Made by a program: the position numbers and the translations under genes. This document shows, one piece after another, positions 15,577-24,612 of a DNA stretch of 51,289 bases. The notes under the pieces were generated by a model, which saw only the letters and a list, made by a program, of their open reading frames with translations, was not told the DNA's origin and ran no database searches. Source of the stretch: Rhodococcus opacus (GTDB lineage: Bacteria > Actinomycetota > Actinomycetes > Mycobacteriales > Mycobacteriaceae); NCBI RefSeq assembly GCF_012396235.1, contig NZ_JAAXPA010000041.1, forward strand, positions 1 through 51,289, written 5' to 3'. Each line of letters starts with the position of its first letter. Position 1 is the stretch's first letter.

Positions 15577-17034
15577 ATGGCATTGGGCCGGAGTTACGAC
15601 AACATCATCATCAACACCGACAGTTACAAGCATTGTCACTACCCGTTGTATCCGGCGGGGACGGAGTATGTATCCAGTTACGTCGAGTCGCGGGGTGGGG
15701 AGTTCCCGGTGACGATGTTCGTGGGGTTGCAGGCCTTCCTTCGGGAGTATCTGCTGCATCCGATCACGCTCGAGGACATCGATCAGGCGGAGAGCATCAC
15801 CCGTGAGCAGGGGATGCACTTCAATCGGGAGAATTGGCTGGGGATCCTCAACGATCACGGTGGGTTCTTGCCGGTGGAGATCGAGGCGGTGCCCGAGGGC
15901 CTGGTGATGCCGACCCGCAACGTGCTGGTGCAGATCATCAACACCGACCCGAAGTACTTCTGGGTGACGAGCTTCTTCGAGACCGCCCTGCTGCGTGGGG
16001 TGTGGTACCCGACCACGGTGGGCACCATCAGCTGGCTGGCCAAGCAGGTCATCAAGGAGGCGTTGGCCCGGACCTCCGATCACCCGGAAATTTTGCGGCA
16101 CTGTCTGCACGACTACGGCGCCCGCGGGGTGAGCTCGCAGCAGTCGGCCGCGCTCGGTGGGTTGGCGCACCTGGTCAACTTCAACCAGAGTGACACCGTG
16201 CCAGGGATTCTCGCGGCGAAGGAGTACTACAACGCGGTCGCGCCGGCGAATTCCGGCCCGAACTCCGAGCACGCCGGTTTCTGCGCGTGGGGTCGGGAGA
16301 ACGAGGCCGCGGCGATGCGGAACATGCTCGAGGTGCACGCACCGAGCGGGGTGGTGTTGCTGCTGACCGACACCTACGACCACGAGAATGCGGTCAAGAA
16401 CATCATCGGCCGCGAGCTCGCCGATTTTGTTCGGAACTTTCCCGGACTGGTCGGGGTGCGCCCGGACTCGGGTGACGTGGTGCAGGTGACCGCGGAGACG
16501 ACCGAGTGGTTGATGGACAGCTTCGGGTACACCACCAACAGCAAGGGTTTCAAGGTGCTGCCCGACTATGTGCGGGTGGTGCAGGGTGACGGGGTCAATC
16601 GTGACAGTCTCCCGCGGGTGTACGCCGAGCTCGAACGCCGCGGTTTGTCGGCGGAGAACGCGATCTTCGGTATGGGGGGCGGGCTGTTGCAGCACTGCAA
16701 CCGGGACACGATGAACTTCGGGCAGAAGGCCAGTGCGGTGTGTGTCAACGGTGAGTGGCGGGGTATCGCGAAGGCGCCGACCGGTGATGCGATGAAGGCG
16801 TCCAAGCGTGGCCGCCTCGGGTTGCGGCTGTCTCAGGGTGAGTATCAGACGGTGCCGCGGGAGTCGATCTCGCCGGAGGAGAACATCCTGCAGCCGGTGT
16901 TCCGTAACGGCAAGTTGCTGCGGAAGTGGGATTTCTCCGAGCTGATCGAGCGCAGTGAGCGGGAGGTGCCGGAGAGCTATTACGCCGATGCCATCGCACC
17001 CCTGCACAACGACGCTGAACTCGCACTCTCCTGA
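15577..17034 (+). CDS. nadV: Nicotinamide phosphoribosyltransferase
   Basis: A 485-residue NAMPT/NadV enzyme, full length for the family. It joins nicotinamide and PRPP to give NMN, the one-step salvage route to NAD. It starts ALGRSYDNIIINTDSYKHCHY. Conserved active-site segments are HDYGARGVSSQQSAALGGLAHLVNF in the region 178-202 (Asp179), NSEHAGFCAWGRE with His232, the equivalent of the phosphorylated His247 in human NAMPT, and GVRPDSGD with Arg295 and Asp297. It is the first gene of the long operon that continues with a HAD phosphatase, prs, fbiC, pgl, fbiD and fbiB. PRPP made by Prs in the same operon is its cosubstrate. A 270-bp fragment of a closely similar gene, matching residues about 349-438, lies at 49918-50190. 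Confidence 0.95.
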   Translation: MALGRSYDNIIINTDSYKHCHYPLYPAGTEYVSSYVESRGGEFPVTMFVGLQAFLREYLLHPITLEDIDQAESITREQGMHFNRENWLGILNDHGGFLPVEIEAVPEGLVMPTRNVLVQIINTDPKYFWVTSFFETALLRGVWYPTTVGTISWLAKQVIKEALARTSDHPEILRHCLHDYGARGVSSQQSAALGGLAHLVNFNQSDTVPGILAAKEYYNAVAPANSGPNSEHAGFCAWGRENEAAAMRNMLEVHAPSGVVLLLTDTYDHENAVKNIIGRELADFVRNFPGLVGVRPDSGDVVQVTAETTEWLMDSFGYTTNSKGFKVLPDYVRVVQGDGVNRDSLPRVYAELERRGLSAENAIFGMGGGLLQHCNRDTMNFGQKASAVCVNGEWRGIAKAPTGDAMKASKRGRLGLRLSQGEYQTVPRESISPEENILQPVFRNGKLLRKWDFSELIERSEREVPESYYADAIAPLHNDAELALS

Positions 17035-17039
17035 GAGCT

Positions 17040-17082
17040 GCCGGCGACCGGGCGCAACCTTCACAACGCCCTGGCCGCCGGC
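17040..17082 (+). terminator. Hairpin between nadV and the HAD gene
   Basis: GCCGGCGACCGGGCG (17040-17054) pairs with CGCCCTGGCCGCCGGC (17067-17082), with one bulged base and a 12-base loop. There is no T-run. It may reduce read-through from nadV into the downstream F420 genes, or stabilise the nadV message. Confidence 0.4.
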
Positions 17083-17132
17083 TCCCGGACAGCCTTGTAA
17101 CTCGTTCCACACACAGTTAGGTTCACAGCACG

Positions 17133-17753
17133 ATGACTAAGCTGCACGTCTTCGACATGGACGGCACCCTTCTGCAGTCCACTGCTTCGATCGAGATCTC
17201 GAGAGCGGTCGGAGAACTCGCTGCGGGCGAGCTGATCGAGCAATCCTGGTTCAAGGGCGAGATCAGCGATGTGCGTTTCTGGGAACTCTGCCTTCCGCTG
17301 TGGGAAGGGCTCAGCGAGGCGGACATCGATGACGCGTTCGCCGCCTCCCCGTGGATCGGCGGCGTGGTCGAAGTCTTCGCCGATATCCGCAACCGTGGCG
17401 AATACAGCACCGTCATCTCTCAGTCACCCCAGTTCTTCGTGGAACGTCTGACCGGTTTGGGCGCTGATTCGGCGTTCGGCGCGCAGGTGGCCTTGAGGAG
17501 CGAGGTCGGCCCGGAGAGTCTCCTCAGCGCCGAAGACAAGGTCTCGATCGTCAGCAAGCTACTCGCGGAGTATGGGCTCGCCGAAGGGGACTGCGTCGCT
17601 TACGGCGACTCCACGTCCGACATCCCGCTGTTCGGAAAGCTTCCGAACACGGTGGCCGTCAATGCGAGCCCCCGGGTCCGTGAGCTTGCGACGATCGAGT
17701 ACGAGGGGTCCGATCTCCGCGGTGCATACGTCCTCGGCCGAGGACTGCTCTGA
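17133..17753 (+). CDS. HAD-superfamily phosphatase (SerB-like)
   Basis: A 206-residue haloacid dehalogenase-type phosphatase of the IB/phosphoserine phosphatase group. All four motifs are present: I, LHVFDMDGTLLQSTAS (nucleophile Asp and general acid Asp); II, TVISQSPQFF; III, the Lys of SAEDKVSIVSKLL; IV, VAYGDSTSDIPLF. An alpha-helical cap of about 70 residues follows motif I. The substrate is not known. It lies between nadV and prs, so it may act on a phosphorylated pyridine nucleotide, sugar phosphate or F420 pathway by-product; this is a guess from position only. Confidence 0.88.
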   Translation: MTKLHVFDMDGTLLQSTASIEISRAVGELAAGELIEQSWFKGEISDVRFWELCLPLWEGLSEADIDDAFAASPWIGGVVEVFADIRNRGEYSTVISQSPQFFVERLTGLGADSAFGAQVALRSEVGPESLLSAEDKVSIVSKLLAEYGLAEGDCVAYGDSTSDIPLFGKLPNTVAVNASPRVRELATIEYEGSDLRGAYVLGRGLL

Positions 17754-17863
17754 CCGGCGTCGCCGCACGTCGAAGACAGGCACATCAGTACTACCTTCCA
17801 CCAATACGACAGTGAGGTCCTTGAACGGTGGCCGCCTTGAGAAGCATCCCGACAAGGAGTGGT

Positions 17864-18883
17864 GTGGACAGCGCTACGTCCGTGGGTACCGCAACGAGCA
17901 TGCCGATGAATTACGGCAAGCGGTTGAAACTGTTTTCCGGTCGGGCCAACCCTGACATCGCGAAAGCGATCGGTGCCGAGCTGGACGTGGGGCTGAGTCC
18001 GGTTGTGCTGAAGACTTTCTCGAACGGGGAGGTGTACTGCCGGTTCGAGGAGTCGATCCGCGACGCCGACGTCTTCATCGTTCAGCCGACATGTACCAAT
18101 GCTGATACCGGGGTCACCACCAATGACGCACTGATGGAGCTGATGGTGATGATCGACGCCGCAGTGGCTGCCAGTGCACACCGCGTCATCGCCGTCACGC
18201 CGTGGTACGGGTACTCGCGGCAGGACAAGCAGAGCGCCCCTCGAGAGCCGATTTCCGCGCGTATGGTCGCCCGGATGCTCGAATCGGCGGGAGCAGACCG
18301 ACTCCTGGCGATGGATCTGCATGCCGGACAGCTCCAGGGCATGTTCAAGATCCCGGTGGACCACATGACGGCAATGAGGTTACTCGCTCAGTATTTCATC
18401 GATCTCGAGATGGAGGACCTCGTGGTGGTGGCACCCGACGCCGGCCGGGTGAAGCTGAACAAGAGTTTCGCCAAGTGCGTCGGCGCCGATCTCGCGATTC
18501 TCGACAAGGAACGCCCGAGACATCAGGTCGCCGAGATAGGTCACGTGATCGGAGATGTTCGGGGCAAGACCGCGATCATCGTCGACGACATGATCGATAC
18601 CGCCGGCACGCTCCGTGCTGCGGGGGAGATGGTGATGAGGGCAGGAGCGTCGAGGGTGTTCGCCGCAGCGACCCACCCGGTGTTCAGCGGCCAGGCCTAC
18701 GACAACCTCGCCGCATCGCCGTTCGAAGAGATCGTCGTGACCGACACGATCGCACTGTCGCCCCAGGCACCGGCCAACGTGCGCGTGCTGTCCTGCGCCG
18801 GCGTCCTCGCCGATTCGATCAGCCAGGTCTTCCGAGGCGGATCCGTCAGCGAAGTGTTCGGCAGTGAGTACCAGTTGTTCTGA
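17864..18883 (+). CDS. prs: Ribose-phosphate pyrophosphokinase (PRPP synthetase)
   Basis: A 339-residue PRPP synthetase that transfers pyrophosphate from ATP to ribose 5-phosphate. Motifs are LKLFSGRANPDIAKAIGAEL, SNGEVYCRFEESIRDADVFI, ALMELMVMIDAAVAASAHRV, TPWYGYSRQDKQSAPREPIS, MDLHAGQLQGMF, VVVAPDAGRVKLNKSFAK and the PRPP-binding loop IIVDDMIDTAGTL. The GTG at 17864 has AAGGAG four bases upstream and is preferred over a GTG at 17828 with no site. The protein is 15-25 residues longer than most because of an N-terminal extension before NYGKRLKLFSG. Placement with nadV strongly suggests that it supplies PRPP for NMN synthesis; ribose 5-phosphate would come from Gnd or from the sugar kinase. 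Confidence 0.95.
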   Translation: MDSATSVGTATSMPMNYGKRLKLFSGRANPDIAKAIGAELDVGLSPVVLKTFSNGEVYCRFEESIRDADVFIVQPTCTNADTGVTTNDALMELMVMIDAAVAASAHRVIAVTPWYGYSRQDKQSAPREPISARMVARMLESAGADRLLAMDLHAGQLQGMFKIPVDHMTAMRLLAQYFIDLEMEDLVVVAPDAGRVKLNKSFAKCVGADLAILDKERPRHQVAEIGHVIGDVRGKTAIIVDDMIDTAGTLRAAGEMVMRAGASRVFAAATHPVFSGQAYDNLAASPFEEIVVTDTIALSPQAPANVRVLSCAGVLADSISQVFRGGSVSEVFGSEYQLF

Positions 18884-18958
18884 TCGATCGAAGTGGGAGC
18901 CGCCGAGCCGCGCTCGGGGGTTCTCATCACACGGTAGAGGCGTAGAGAGCATCCCACC

Positions 18959-21418
18959 ATGAGTCTCGATATCGGTACGAAGTCAACAATCCACCAGCTC
19001 GGCACCACGAACTTACCGTCGGTCGATGACGCGACCGTCCTCACCCTTCCCCTTCCGGAGCTGATGGAACGGGCAGCCGCACTGCGCGACGCGCTCTTCG
19101 GCACGAGGGTGACGTACTCGCCGAAGGTCTTCATCCCGTTGACCTCATTGTGCCGCGACGGGTGTGGCTACTGCACCTTCTCCCGCTCACCCGCACGCGC
19201 GGAGGCGCCGTACCTCACGCCCGATCAGGTGCTCGCGATCGCGGCGCGGGGGGCGCAGGCGGGCTGTCACGAGGCGCTGTTCACGCTGGGGGAAGAGCCC
19301 GAAGACCGATACGACGTCGCGGCCCAATGGCTGGCCGATCACGGCTACAGCTCCACCGTCGAGTACCTGGCCGCAATGTGCCGGCTCGTGACCGCGGAGA
19401 CGGGATTGCTGGCGCACTCCAACGCCGGAGCCCTCGCACCGGATGCTCTGTCGCTGCTGCGGACGGTCAGCCCCGGTCAGGGCATGATGATCGAGTCGTT
19501 GAACCCGACGCTGATGGCCCACCGCGGTGCGCCCGACAAGACACCGGAACGCCGACTGGCCACGCTGGAAGCCGCGGGCGAACTCGCGATTCCCTTCACG
19601 ACCGGGATCCTCGTCGGCATCGGAGAGTCCCCGCAGGACCGTGTCACGGCGCTGCGAGCCATCGCCGACCTGCACAGACGCTACGGGCACATTCAAGAAG
19701 TGATCGTGCAGAACTTCATGCCCAAACCGGACACCGTGATGCGCAACGAACCCGCCTGCCCGCAGGACGAGTTCCTCCGCACGATCGCGATGGCGCGGTT
19801 GATCCTGCCGTCGGATGTGCACCTGCAGGCACCCCCCAACCTGTCGGAAGACGTCGGTCCGCTGCTCGATGCGGGGATCGACGACTTCGGTGGTGTGTCC
19901 CCGGTGACGGTCGACCACGTCAACCCGGAACGGCCGTGGCCCGCGCTCGACTGGCTCCGCGAGGTGACCGAACGCCACGGCAAATTCCTCGCACCCCGCC
20001 TCACCGTGTACCCCGAGTTCGCGCGCCGCCCCGAACAATGGATCGACCCCGGTCTGCGCTTTGCGATCATGGACAGGTCGGACGCCGAGTCGCTCGGCCG
20101 CGACGACCCGGGCGCGATGTTCCCCGAGAGCCACGCCGACGCGAAGAACGTCGGCACCGGGGCGGAAGTCGTCCAGATCGGTCGACGCTCGACAGTGTGG
20201 AGCTCCGGCTCGGAGTTCGCGCCCACCGATCTGGTGCCGAGCCGCAGGCGAGGGTTCGGCGGCCCCGTCCGTGGCGTCCTCGACGGTATCGCCTCGGGGC
20301 AGGAACCGGGAGTGGACGAGATCGTCACCCTGTTCGGAGCTCGCGGGGGAGAGGTCGCCGAGGTCGCCGAGTTCGCCGATCACCTCCGCTCCAGGGCGGT
20401 CGGTGACGACGTGACATTCGTGCGGAACCGAAACATCAACTACACCAATGTCTGCACCTTCAAGTGCACCTTCTGTGGGTTCTCCAAGGGACCGTTGTCG
20501 CTGAACCTGCGCGGCAAGCCGTACCTGCTGACCCTTCAGGAAGTCGCCGGCCGTGTCCGGGAGGCGTGGGATCTCGGGTGCACCGAGGTCTGCCTGCAGG
20601 GCGGCATCCATCCGTCCTTCGACGGCGACTACTACATCGACGTCTGCCGCGCGGCGAAGGAAGCAGCGCCCGACATCCACGTGCACGGCTTCACGGCCCT
20701 CGAGGTCACCGAAGGGGCCAAGCGGCTCGGGGAGCCGCTCGAGAAGTACCTACAGCGATTGGTCGAGGCAGGACTGAAGTCGCTACCGGGCACCGCCGCG
20801 GAAATCCTCGACGACGACGTCCGGGCAATCCTCTGCCCGGACAAGATCGACACCGAGGAGTGGCTCGAATGTCACCGCGTCGCCCACTCGATGGGCCTGA
20901 CGTCGAACGTGACGATGATGTTCGGATCCGTCGAGGAGCCCGTGCACTGGGCGCGCCACTTCCTTCGCACCCGAGAACTCCAGCGTGAGACCGGAGGATT
21001 CACCGAGTTCGTCGGTCTTCCGTTCGTACACATGGCGGCTCCAATCTACCTCAAGCGAGGTGCGCGCCGCGGTCCGACCTGGCGAGAAGTAGTGCTGGTC
21101 CACGCGATTGCGCGAATCGTCTACGACGGGCTGATCGACAACGTGCAGGCGTCGTGGGTCAAGCTCGGACTCGACGGCGTTCGTCAACTGCTCCAAGCCG
21201 GAGTGAACGACGTCGGCGGGACGTTGATGGACGAGAACATCAGCCGCGCCGCCGGCGCCGCCCACGGCCAGCAACTCGACGAGAGAGACCTGGACGCGGT
21301 GGTGCAGGGAATCGGCCGCCGACTGCGACGGCGCACGACCAACTACCTGACGCCTCCCACCCACCAGCTCGATCTGCACGGTGCGCCGACACACTCACCA
21401 GAGGTGATCCTCAGATGA
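18959..21418 (+). CDS. fbiC: FO synthase (two radical-SAM domains)
   Basis: An 819-residue fused CofG/CofH enzyme that makes FO, the deazaflavin core of F420, from tyrosine and 5-amino-6-ribitylamino-uracil. The N-terminal CofG-like half has the radical-SAM cluster CRDGCGYCTFSR (Cys65, Cys69, Cys72). The C-terminal CofH-like half has NINYTNVCTFKCTFCGFSK (Cys499, Cys503, Cys506), followed by EVCLQGGIHPSFDGDYY and PGTAAEILDD. It is a little shorter than mycobacterial FbiC (about 856) but contains both domains entire. It lies 75 bases after prs, with a small CCGAGC/GCTCGG hairpin (18903-18917) between them. Its stop overlaps the pgl start (ATGA), so FO synthesis and lactone hydrolysis are translationally linked. 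Confidence 0.97.
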   Translation: MSLDIGTKSTIHQLGTTNLPSVDDATVLTLPLPELMERAAALRDALFGTRVTYSPKVFIPLTSLCRDGCGYCTFSRSPARAEAPYLTPDQVLAIAARGAQAGCHEALFTLGEEPEDRYDVAAQWLADHGYSSTVEYLAAMCRLVTAETGLLAHSNAGALAPDALSLLRTVSPGQGMMIESLNPTLMAHRGAPDKTPERRLATLEAAGELAIPFTTGILVGIGESPQDRVTALRAIADLHRRYGHIQEVIVQNFMPKPDTVMRNEPACPQDEFLRTIAMARLILPSDVHLQAPPNLSEDVGPLLDAGIDDFGGVSPVTVDHVNPERPWPALDWLREVTERHGKFLAPRLTVYPEFARRPEQWIDPGLRFAIMDRSDAESLGRDDPGAMFPESHADAKNVGTGAEVVQIGRRSTVWSSGSEFAPTDLVPSRRRGFGGPVRGVLDGIASGQEPGVDEIVTLFGARGGEVAEVAEFADHLRSRAVGDDVTFVRNRNINYTNVCTFKCTFCGFSKGPLSLNLRGKPYLLTLQEVAGRVREAWDLGCTEVCLQGGIHPSFDGDYYIDVCRAAKEAAPDIHVHGFTALEVTEGAKRLGEPLEKYLQRLVEAGLKSLPGTAAEILDDDVRAILCPDKIDTEEWLECHRVAHSMGLTSNVTMMFGSVEEPVHWARHFLRTRELQRETGGFTEFVGLPFVHMAAPIYLKRGARRGPTWREVVLVHAIARIVYDGLIDNVQASWVKLGLDGVRQLLQAGVNDVGGTLMDENISRAAGAAHGQQLDERDLDAVVQGIGRRLRRRTTNYLTPPTHQLDLHGAPTHSPEVILR

Positions 21419-22221
21419 CACCAACAAGAACCACTTCCGCTCCCTCGAAGCCGATCCCCTATATCTACGACGACAGCGAACAGCTCGCCGGTGACGTCGC
21501 GTCGAGGTTGCTTTCGAACCTTGCCCAGGCGCAGAAAGAGCGCGCGTACGCGTCGCTGGTGCTCACCGGAGGACGAACCGGGACAGCGGTGCTCGAGAGA
21601 CTACGCACCGCCCCGAATCGCGACATCGTCAACTGGCATCGAGTGAACTTCTTCTGGGGCGACGAGCGCTTCGTGGCCCGACACCACCCCGACCGTAACG
21701 AGAAGCAGGCGCGCGAGGCCCTACTGGACCACCTGCCCGTGGACCCGAGCCGTGTGCACGTCATGGCGCCCTGCGACGGCGGCTTCGGCAACGACGCCAC
21801 CGCAGTGGCAAACGCCTACCAGGCGCTACTCTGCGCGTACGGTCGCCTGGACAGGACGCCTCTGTTCGACATCTGCCTCCTCGGGATGGGCGAGGAAGGT
21901 CACGTCGCCTCGATCTTCCCGGACTCACCGGCAGTGCTGGAGAAGCAGCGTGAAGTGGTGGCGGTGTACAACTGCCCGAAGCCGCCGAGCACCCGGATTT
22001 CGCTGACCCTGTGGGCGATTACGCGCTCCCGCGAAGTGTGGCTGATGACGACCGGCGACGCCAAGGCGTCTGCAGTCGCGACGCTGATGGAGGAGGGGGT
22101 GACGCCCCAACTGTTACCAGCAGCGGGGGCGCTGGGTTCGCACGCGACCCGGGTGTTCCTGGACGCGGCCGCAGCGAGCCTGCTGTCCAACTGCGCAGAC
22201 CTCCGCGCCTCGGCGCGATAA
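21415..22221 (+). CDS. pgl: 6-phosphogluconolactonase
   Basis: A 268-residue Pgl/DevB-type lactonase that hydrolyses 6-phosphogluconolactone to 6-phosphogluconate. It shows ASLVLTGGRTGTAVLERL, VNFFWGDERFVARHHPDRNE and the signature LLGMGEEGHVASIFPDSPAV, with the Glu and His that bind and activate the lactone. The start overlaps the fbiC stop by four bases. It removes the direct product of FGD, so its embedding among F420 biosynthetic genes rather than beside fgd is a strong sign that the two halves of module A work together. Confidence 0.94.
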   Translation: MTPTRTTSAPSKPIPYIYDDSEQLAGDVASRLLSNLAQAQKERAYASLVLTGGRTGTAVLERLRTAPNRDIVNWHRVNFFWGDERFVARHHPDRNEKQAREALLDHLPVDPSRVHVMAPCDGGFGNDATAVANAYQALLCAYGRLDRTPLFDICLLGMGEEGHVASIFPDSPAVLEKQREVVAVYNCPKPPSTRISLTLWAITRSREVWLMTTGDAKASAVATLMEEGVTPQLLPAAGALGSHATRVFLDAAAASLLSNCADLRASAR

Positions 22222-22263
22222 CTGACGATGTGAAAAGACCCACTCGAGAATCCGAGTCTTGTA

Positions 22264-23037
22264 ATGACGAATCCGCATCGCATCGACCTGATAATTCCGG
22301 TCAAGTCACTCAACGAGGCGAAAACACGACTCCGCGGCGCGGCTGACGGCGGTACCGGAAAGATGAACGCGCACAAGAGGCTGGTCCTGGCGATCGTGCT
22401 CGACACGGTTTGCGCTGCGCTGCGGGCACAAGCGGTCGACTCTGTGCTCGTCGTCACGCCGGACCCGGTCGTGGCTCGCAGCGTCGAACGGCTCGGTGCA
22501 CGCGTACTGGGAAACGAACCAGCCGGCGGACTGAACGCGGCATTGAACCACGGCGCGGCCCTGTTGGAGCGGGAACGCCCGGGCCGAGTGGTAGGGGCGT
22601 TGCCCGCGGATCTTCCGGCGCTTCGGCATCGCGAATTGTCCGCATTCATCTCGGCTGCCGACGGCAGGCGTGCGTTGTGCGCCGACCGGGATGGAAAGGG
22701 CACAACGTTGCTGCTCTCGGCGGCGGGTGAAGGACTGTTCCCAGCCTTCGGAATCGGTTCGGCGCTCGCCCACCAGGCGTCGGGTGCCATAGTTCTCGAG
22801 GGTGAATGGCCTTCGCTGAGGTCAGACGTGGACACCGCCTCCGACCTGCGCACGGTCGGGGGGTTGGGATTCGGCGCCCGCATGGCTGCTCTGGGGTCGG
22901 CGTCCGAGTTCGCGTTCTGGGACAAACACGAGGCTGCAATGATCGACTTTGCCCGCCGCTGGCAGCCCTTCGGTGGCGGAACCTCAGATGACATATTCAG
23001 TACCTTCGGCGTGCCTCCGCGACCGTACTTCACGTAA
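22264..23037 (+). CDS. fbiD: Phosphoenolpyruvate guanylyltransferase (CofC-type) with C-terminal extension
   Basis: A 257-residue CofC/FbiD nucleotidyltransferase. In actinobacteria it activates phosphoenolpyruvate with GTP for transfer to FO. The family signs are IDLIIPVKSLNEAKTRLRG at the start, KRLVLAIVLDTVCAAL, GGLNAALNHGAALL, GALPADLPALRHREL and FGIGSALAHQASGA. The nucleotidyltransferase part ends near residue 205. The last 50 residues (SEFAFWDKHEAAMIDFARRW and onward to PPRPYF) are extra and look like the small actinobacterial DUF3263 type helical domain, so this may be a fusion. The ribosome site at the ATG (22264) is weak. It lies 42 bases after pgl and 131 bases before fbiB. Confidence 0.92.
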   Translation: MTNPHRIDLIIPVKSLNEAKTRLRGAADGGTGKMNAHKRLVLAIVLDTVCAALRAQAVDSVLVVTPDPVVARSVERLGARVLGNEPAGGLNAALNHGAALLERERPGRVVGALPADLPALRHRELSAFISAADGRRALCADRDGKGTTLLLSAAGEGLFPAFGIGSALAHQASGAIVLEGEWPSLRSDVDTASDLRTVGGLGFGARMAALGSASEFAFWDKHEAAMIDFARRWQPFGGGTSDDIFSTFGVPPRPYFT

Positions 23038-23168
23038 TTGACCGCACTGTTGTCGTCGAGCGTGACTCCTGAGCTCGCGGAGAGCCAGCGGGTAAAACTA
23101 TTGCGACAGGCGAAGTTGTGACTTGTAGAAGAGGATGGGAATATCCGAACTCCGCGATTGCAGAACCG

Positions 23169-24545
23169 ATGAAGTCGGCCCCTCAGACTTCGGGCGCCTT
23201 GGACGCCCCCGACCACGGCTCCGTCAGTGGACTCCAGGTGTTTCCAGTGACAGGTCTGCCGGAGTTCCGGCCGGGAGACGACGTTGCCGAACAGATCGCT
23301 CACCAGGCGCCTTGGTTGGTTGACGACGACATCGTCGTGATTACGAGCAAGATCGTGTCCAAGGCAGAGGGACGAATCGTCGATGCGCCGACAGGAACTG
23401 AGGATCGTGAGGCGTTCCGGGCGCTTCTGGTCGAGCAGGAAGCCGTTCGTGTCGTTGCCCGCAAGGGGTCCACCGTCATCACCGAGAACCGTCTGGGGAT
23501 CGTGCAGGCCGCTTCGGGAATCGATGGCTCCAACGTCTTCTCGCACGAATTGGCACTTTTACCGAAGAACCCCGATAAGAGCGCGCAGTCGATTCGGTCA
23601 GGGTTGCAGCATCTGCTCGGTGTCAGCGTGGCGGTGATCATCACGGACACGATGGGCCGCGCGTGGCGCCGGGGGCAAACCGACGCGGCGATCGGCAGCG
23701 CGGGCATCGCGGTTCTCCACGGCTACGCCGGTACCAGGGACGCGCAGGGCAACGTGCTGGAGGTAACCGAGGTGGCAGTGGCCGACGAACTCGCGGCCGC
23801 CGCCGATCTGGTGAAAGGCAAGGTGGCGGGAATCCCCGTCGCTGTTATTCGGGGACTGAAATCATCCGACGACGGGTCAGGTGCAACCGATCTGCTGCGT
23901 TCCGGCCACGAGGACTTGTTCTGGCTCGGCACCGCTGAGGCGCTGGCACAGGGCCGCGGTGAGGCTCAGTTGCTGCGGCATTCGGTTCGCGCTTTCAGCG
24001 GCAGGCCGGTTCACCCAGAGCTGATCACGCAGGCGGTCGCCGAATCCCTGACGGCACCAGCCCCGCACCACACACATCCCGTGCGATTTGTATGGCTGCG
24101 GTCGCACGAGGTACGCGCGAGACTCCTCGCCGCGATGCGCGAGCAGTGGCGGATCGATCTGACCGCCGACGGCTTGTCCCCGGAGCGGGTGGAGCGGCGA
24201 ATCGCCCGTGGCAGCATTTTGTTCGACGCCCCGGAAGTCATCGTCCCGTTCTGTGTACCGGACGGTGCCCACGACTACCCGGACGCCCACCGTCGGTGCG
24301 CTGAGTCGACGATGTTCACCGTGGCCGTCGGCGCGGCGGTGCAAGGACTCCTGGTTTCCCTCGCCGCAAGGGAAGTGGGCAGTTGTTGGATCGGATCCAC
24401 CATCTTTGCGCCGGAGATCGTTCGCACGGAATTGGGTCTGCCGTCGAACTGGAAGCCGCTCGGCGCCGTGGCGATCGGCTACCCCACCCGACCTCGGCAT
24501 GTCCGTCCGCCCGCAGATGTGGCGGGGGCGCTCGTAGAATTGTGA
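23169..24545 (+). CDS. fbiB: F420-0 gamma-glutamyl ligase / dehydro-F420 reductase
   Basis: A 458-residue bifunctional FbiB. The N-terminal half (about 20-260) is the CofE-type ligase that adds glutamates to F420-0, with GDDVAEQIAHQAPWLVDDDI, VVITSKIVSKAEGR, VIITDTMGRAWRRGQTDAAI and ATDLLRSGHEDLFWLG. The C-terminal half (about 265-440) is nitroreductase-like and reduces dehydro-F420-0 with FMN: LRHSVRAFSGRPVHPELI, HDYPDAHRRCAESTMFTVAV and AAREVGSCWIGSTIF. The ATG at 23169 gives a length near the mycobacterial protein (448) and leaves only 20 residues before the ligase domain; a GTG at 23118 is the alternative. It is the last gene of the operon. The partner enzyme FbiA, usually next to fbiB on actinobacterial chromosomes, is not present here. 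Confidence 0.96.
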   Translation: MKSAPQTSGALDAPDHGSVSGLQVFPVTGLPEFRPGDDVAEQIAHQAPWLVDDDIVVITSKIVSKAEGRIVDAPTGTEDREAFRALLVEQEAVRVVARKGSTVITENRLGIVQAASGIDGSNVFSHELALLPKNPDKSAQSIRSGLQHLLGVSVAVIITDTMGRAWRRGQTDAAIGSAGIAVLHGYAGTRDAQGNVLEVTEVAVADELAAAADLVKGKVAGIPVAVIRGLKSSDDGSGATDLLRSGHEDLFWLGTAEALAQGRGEAQLLRHSVRAFSGRPVHPELITQAVAESLTAPAPHHTHPVRFVWLRSHEVRARLLAAMREQWRIDLTADGLSPERVERRIARGSILFDAPEVIVPFCVPDGAHDYPDAHRRCAESTMFTVAVGAAVQGLLVSLAAREVGSCWIGSTIFAPEIVRTELGLPSNWKPLGAVAIGYPTRPRHVRPPADVAGALVEL

Positions 24546-24612
24546 GCTCGCACGAGCGTCTGCCCACCGGCAGCCCTTTGCAGTGTCCGTAACGCGCCGT
24601 CGCTCGGCCTCT

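Noticed and set aside
21900..23546. 548-codon minus-strand frame across pgl, fbiD and fbiB
   Set aside because: Ser/Arg-rich, without motif, and opposite to three clear genes; a shadow.
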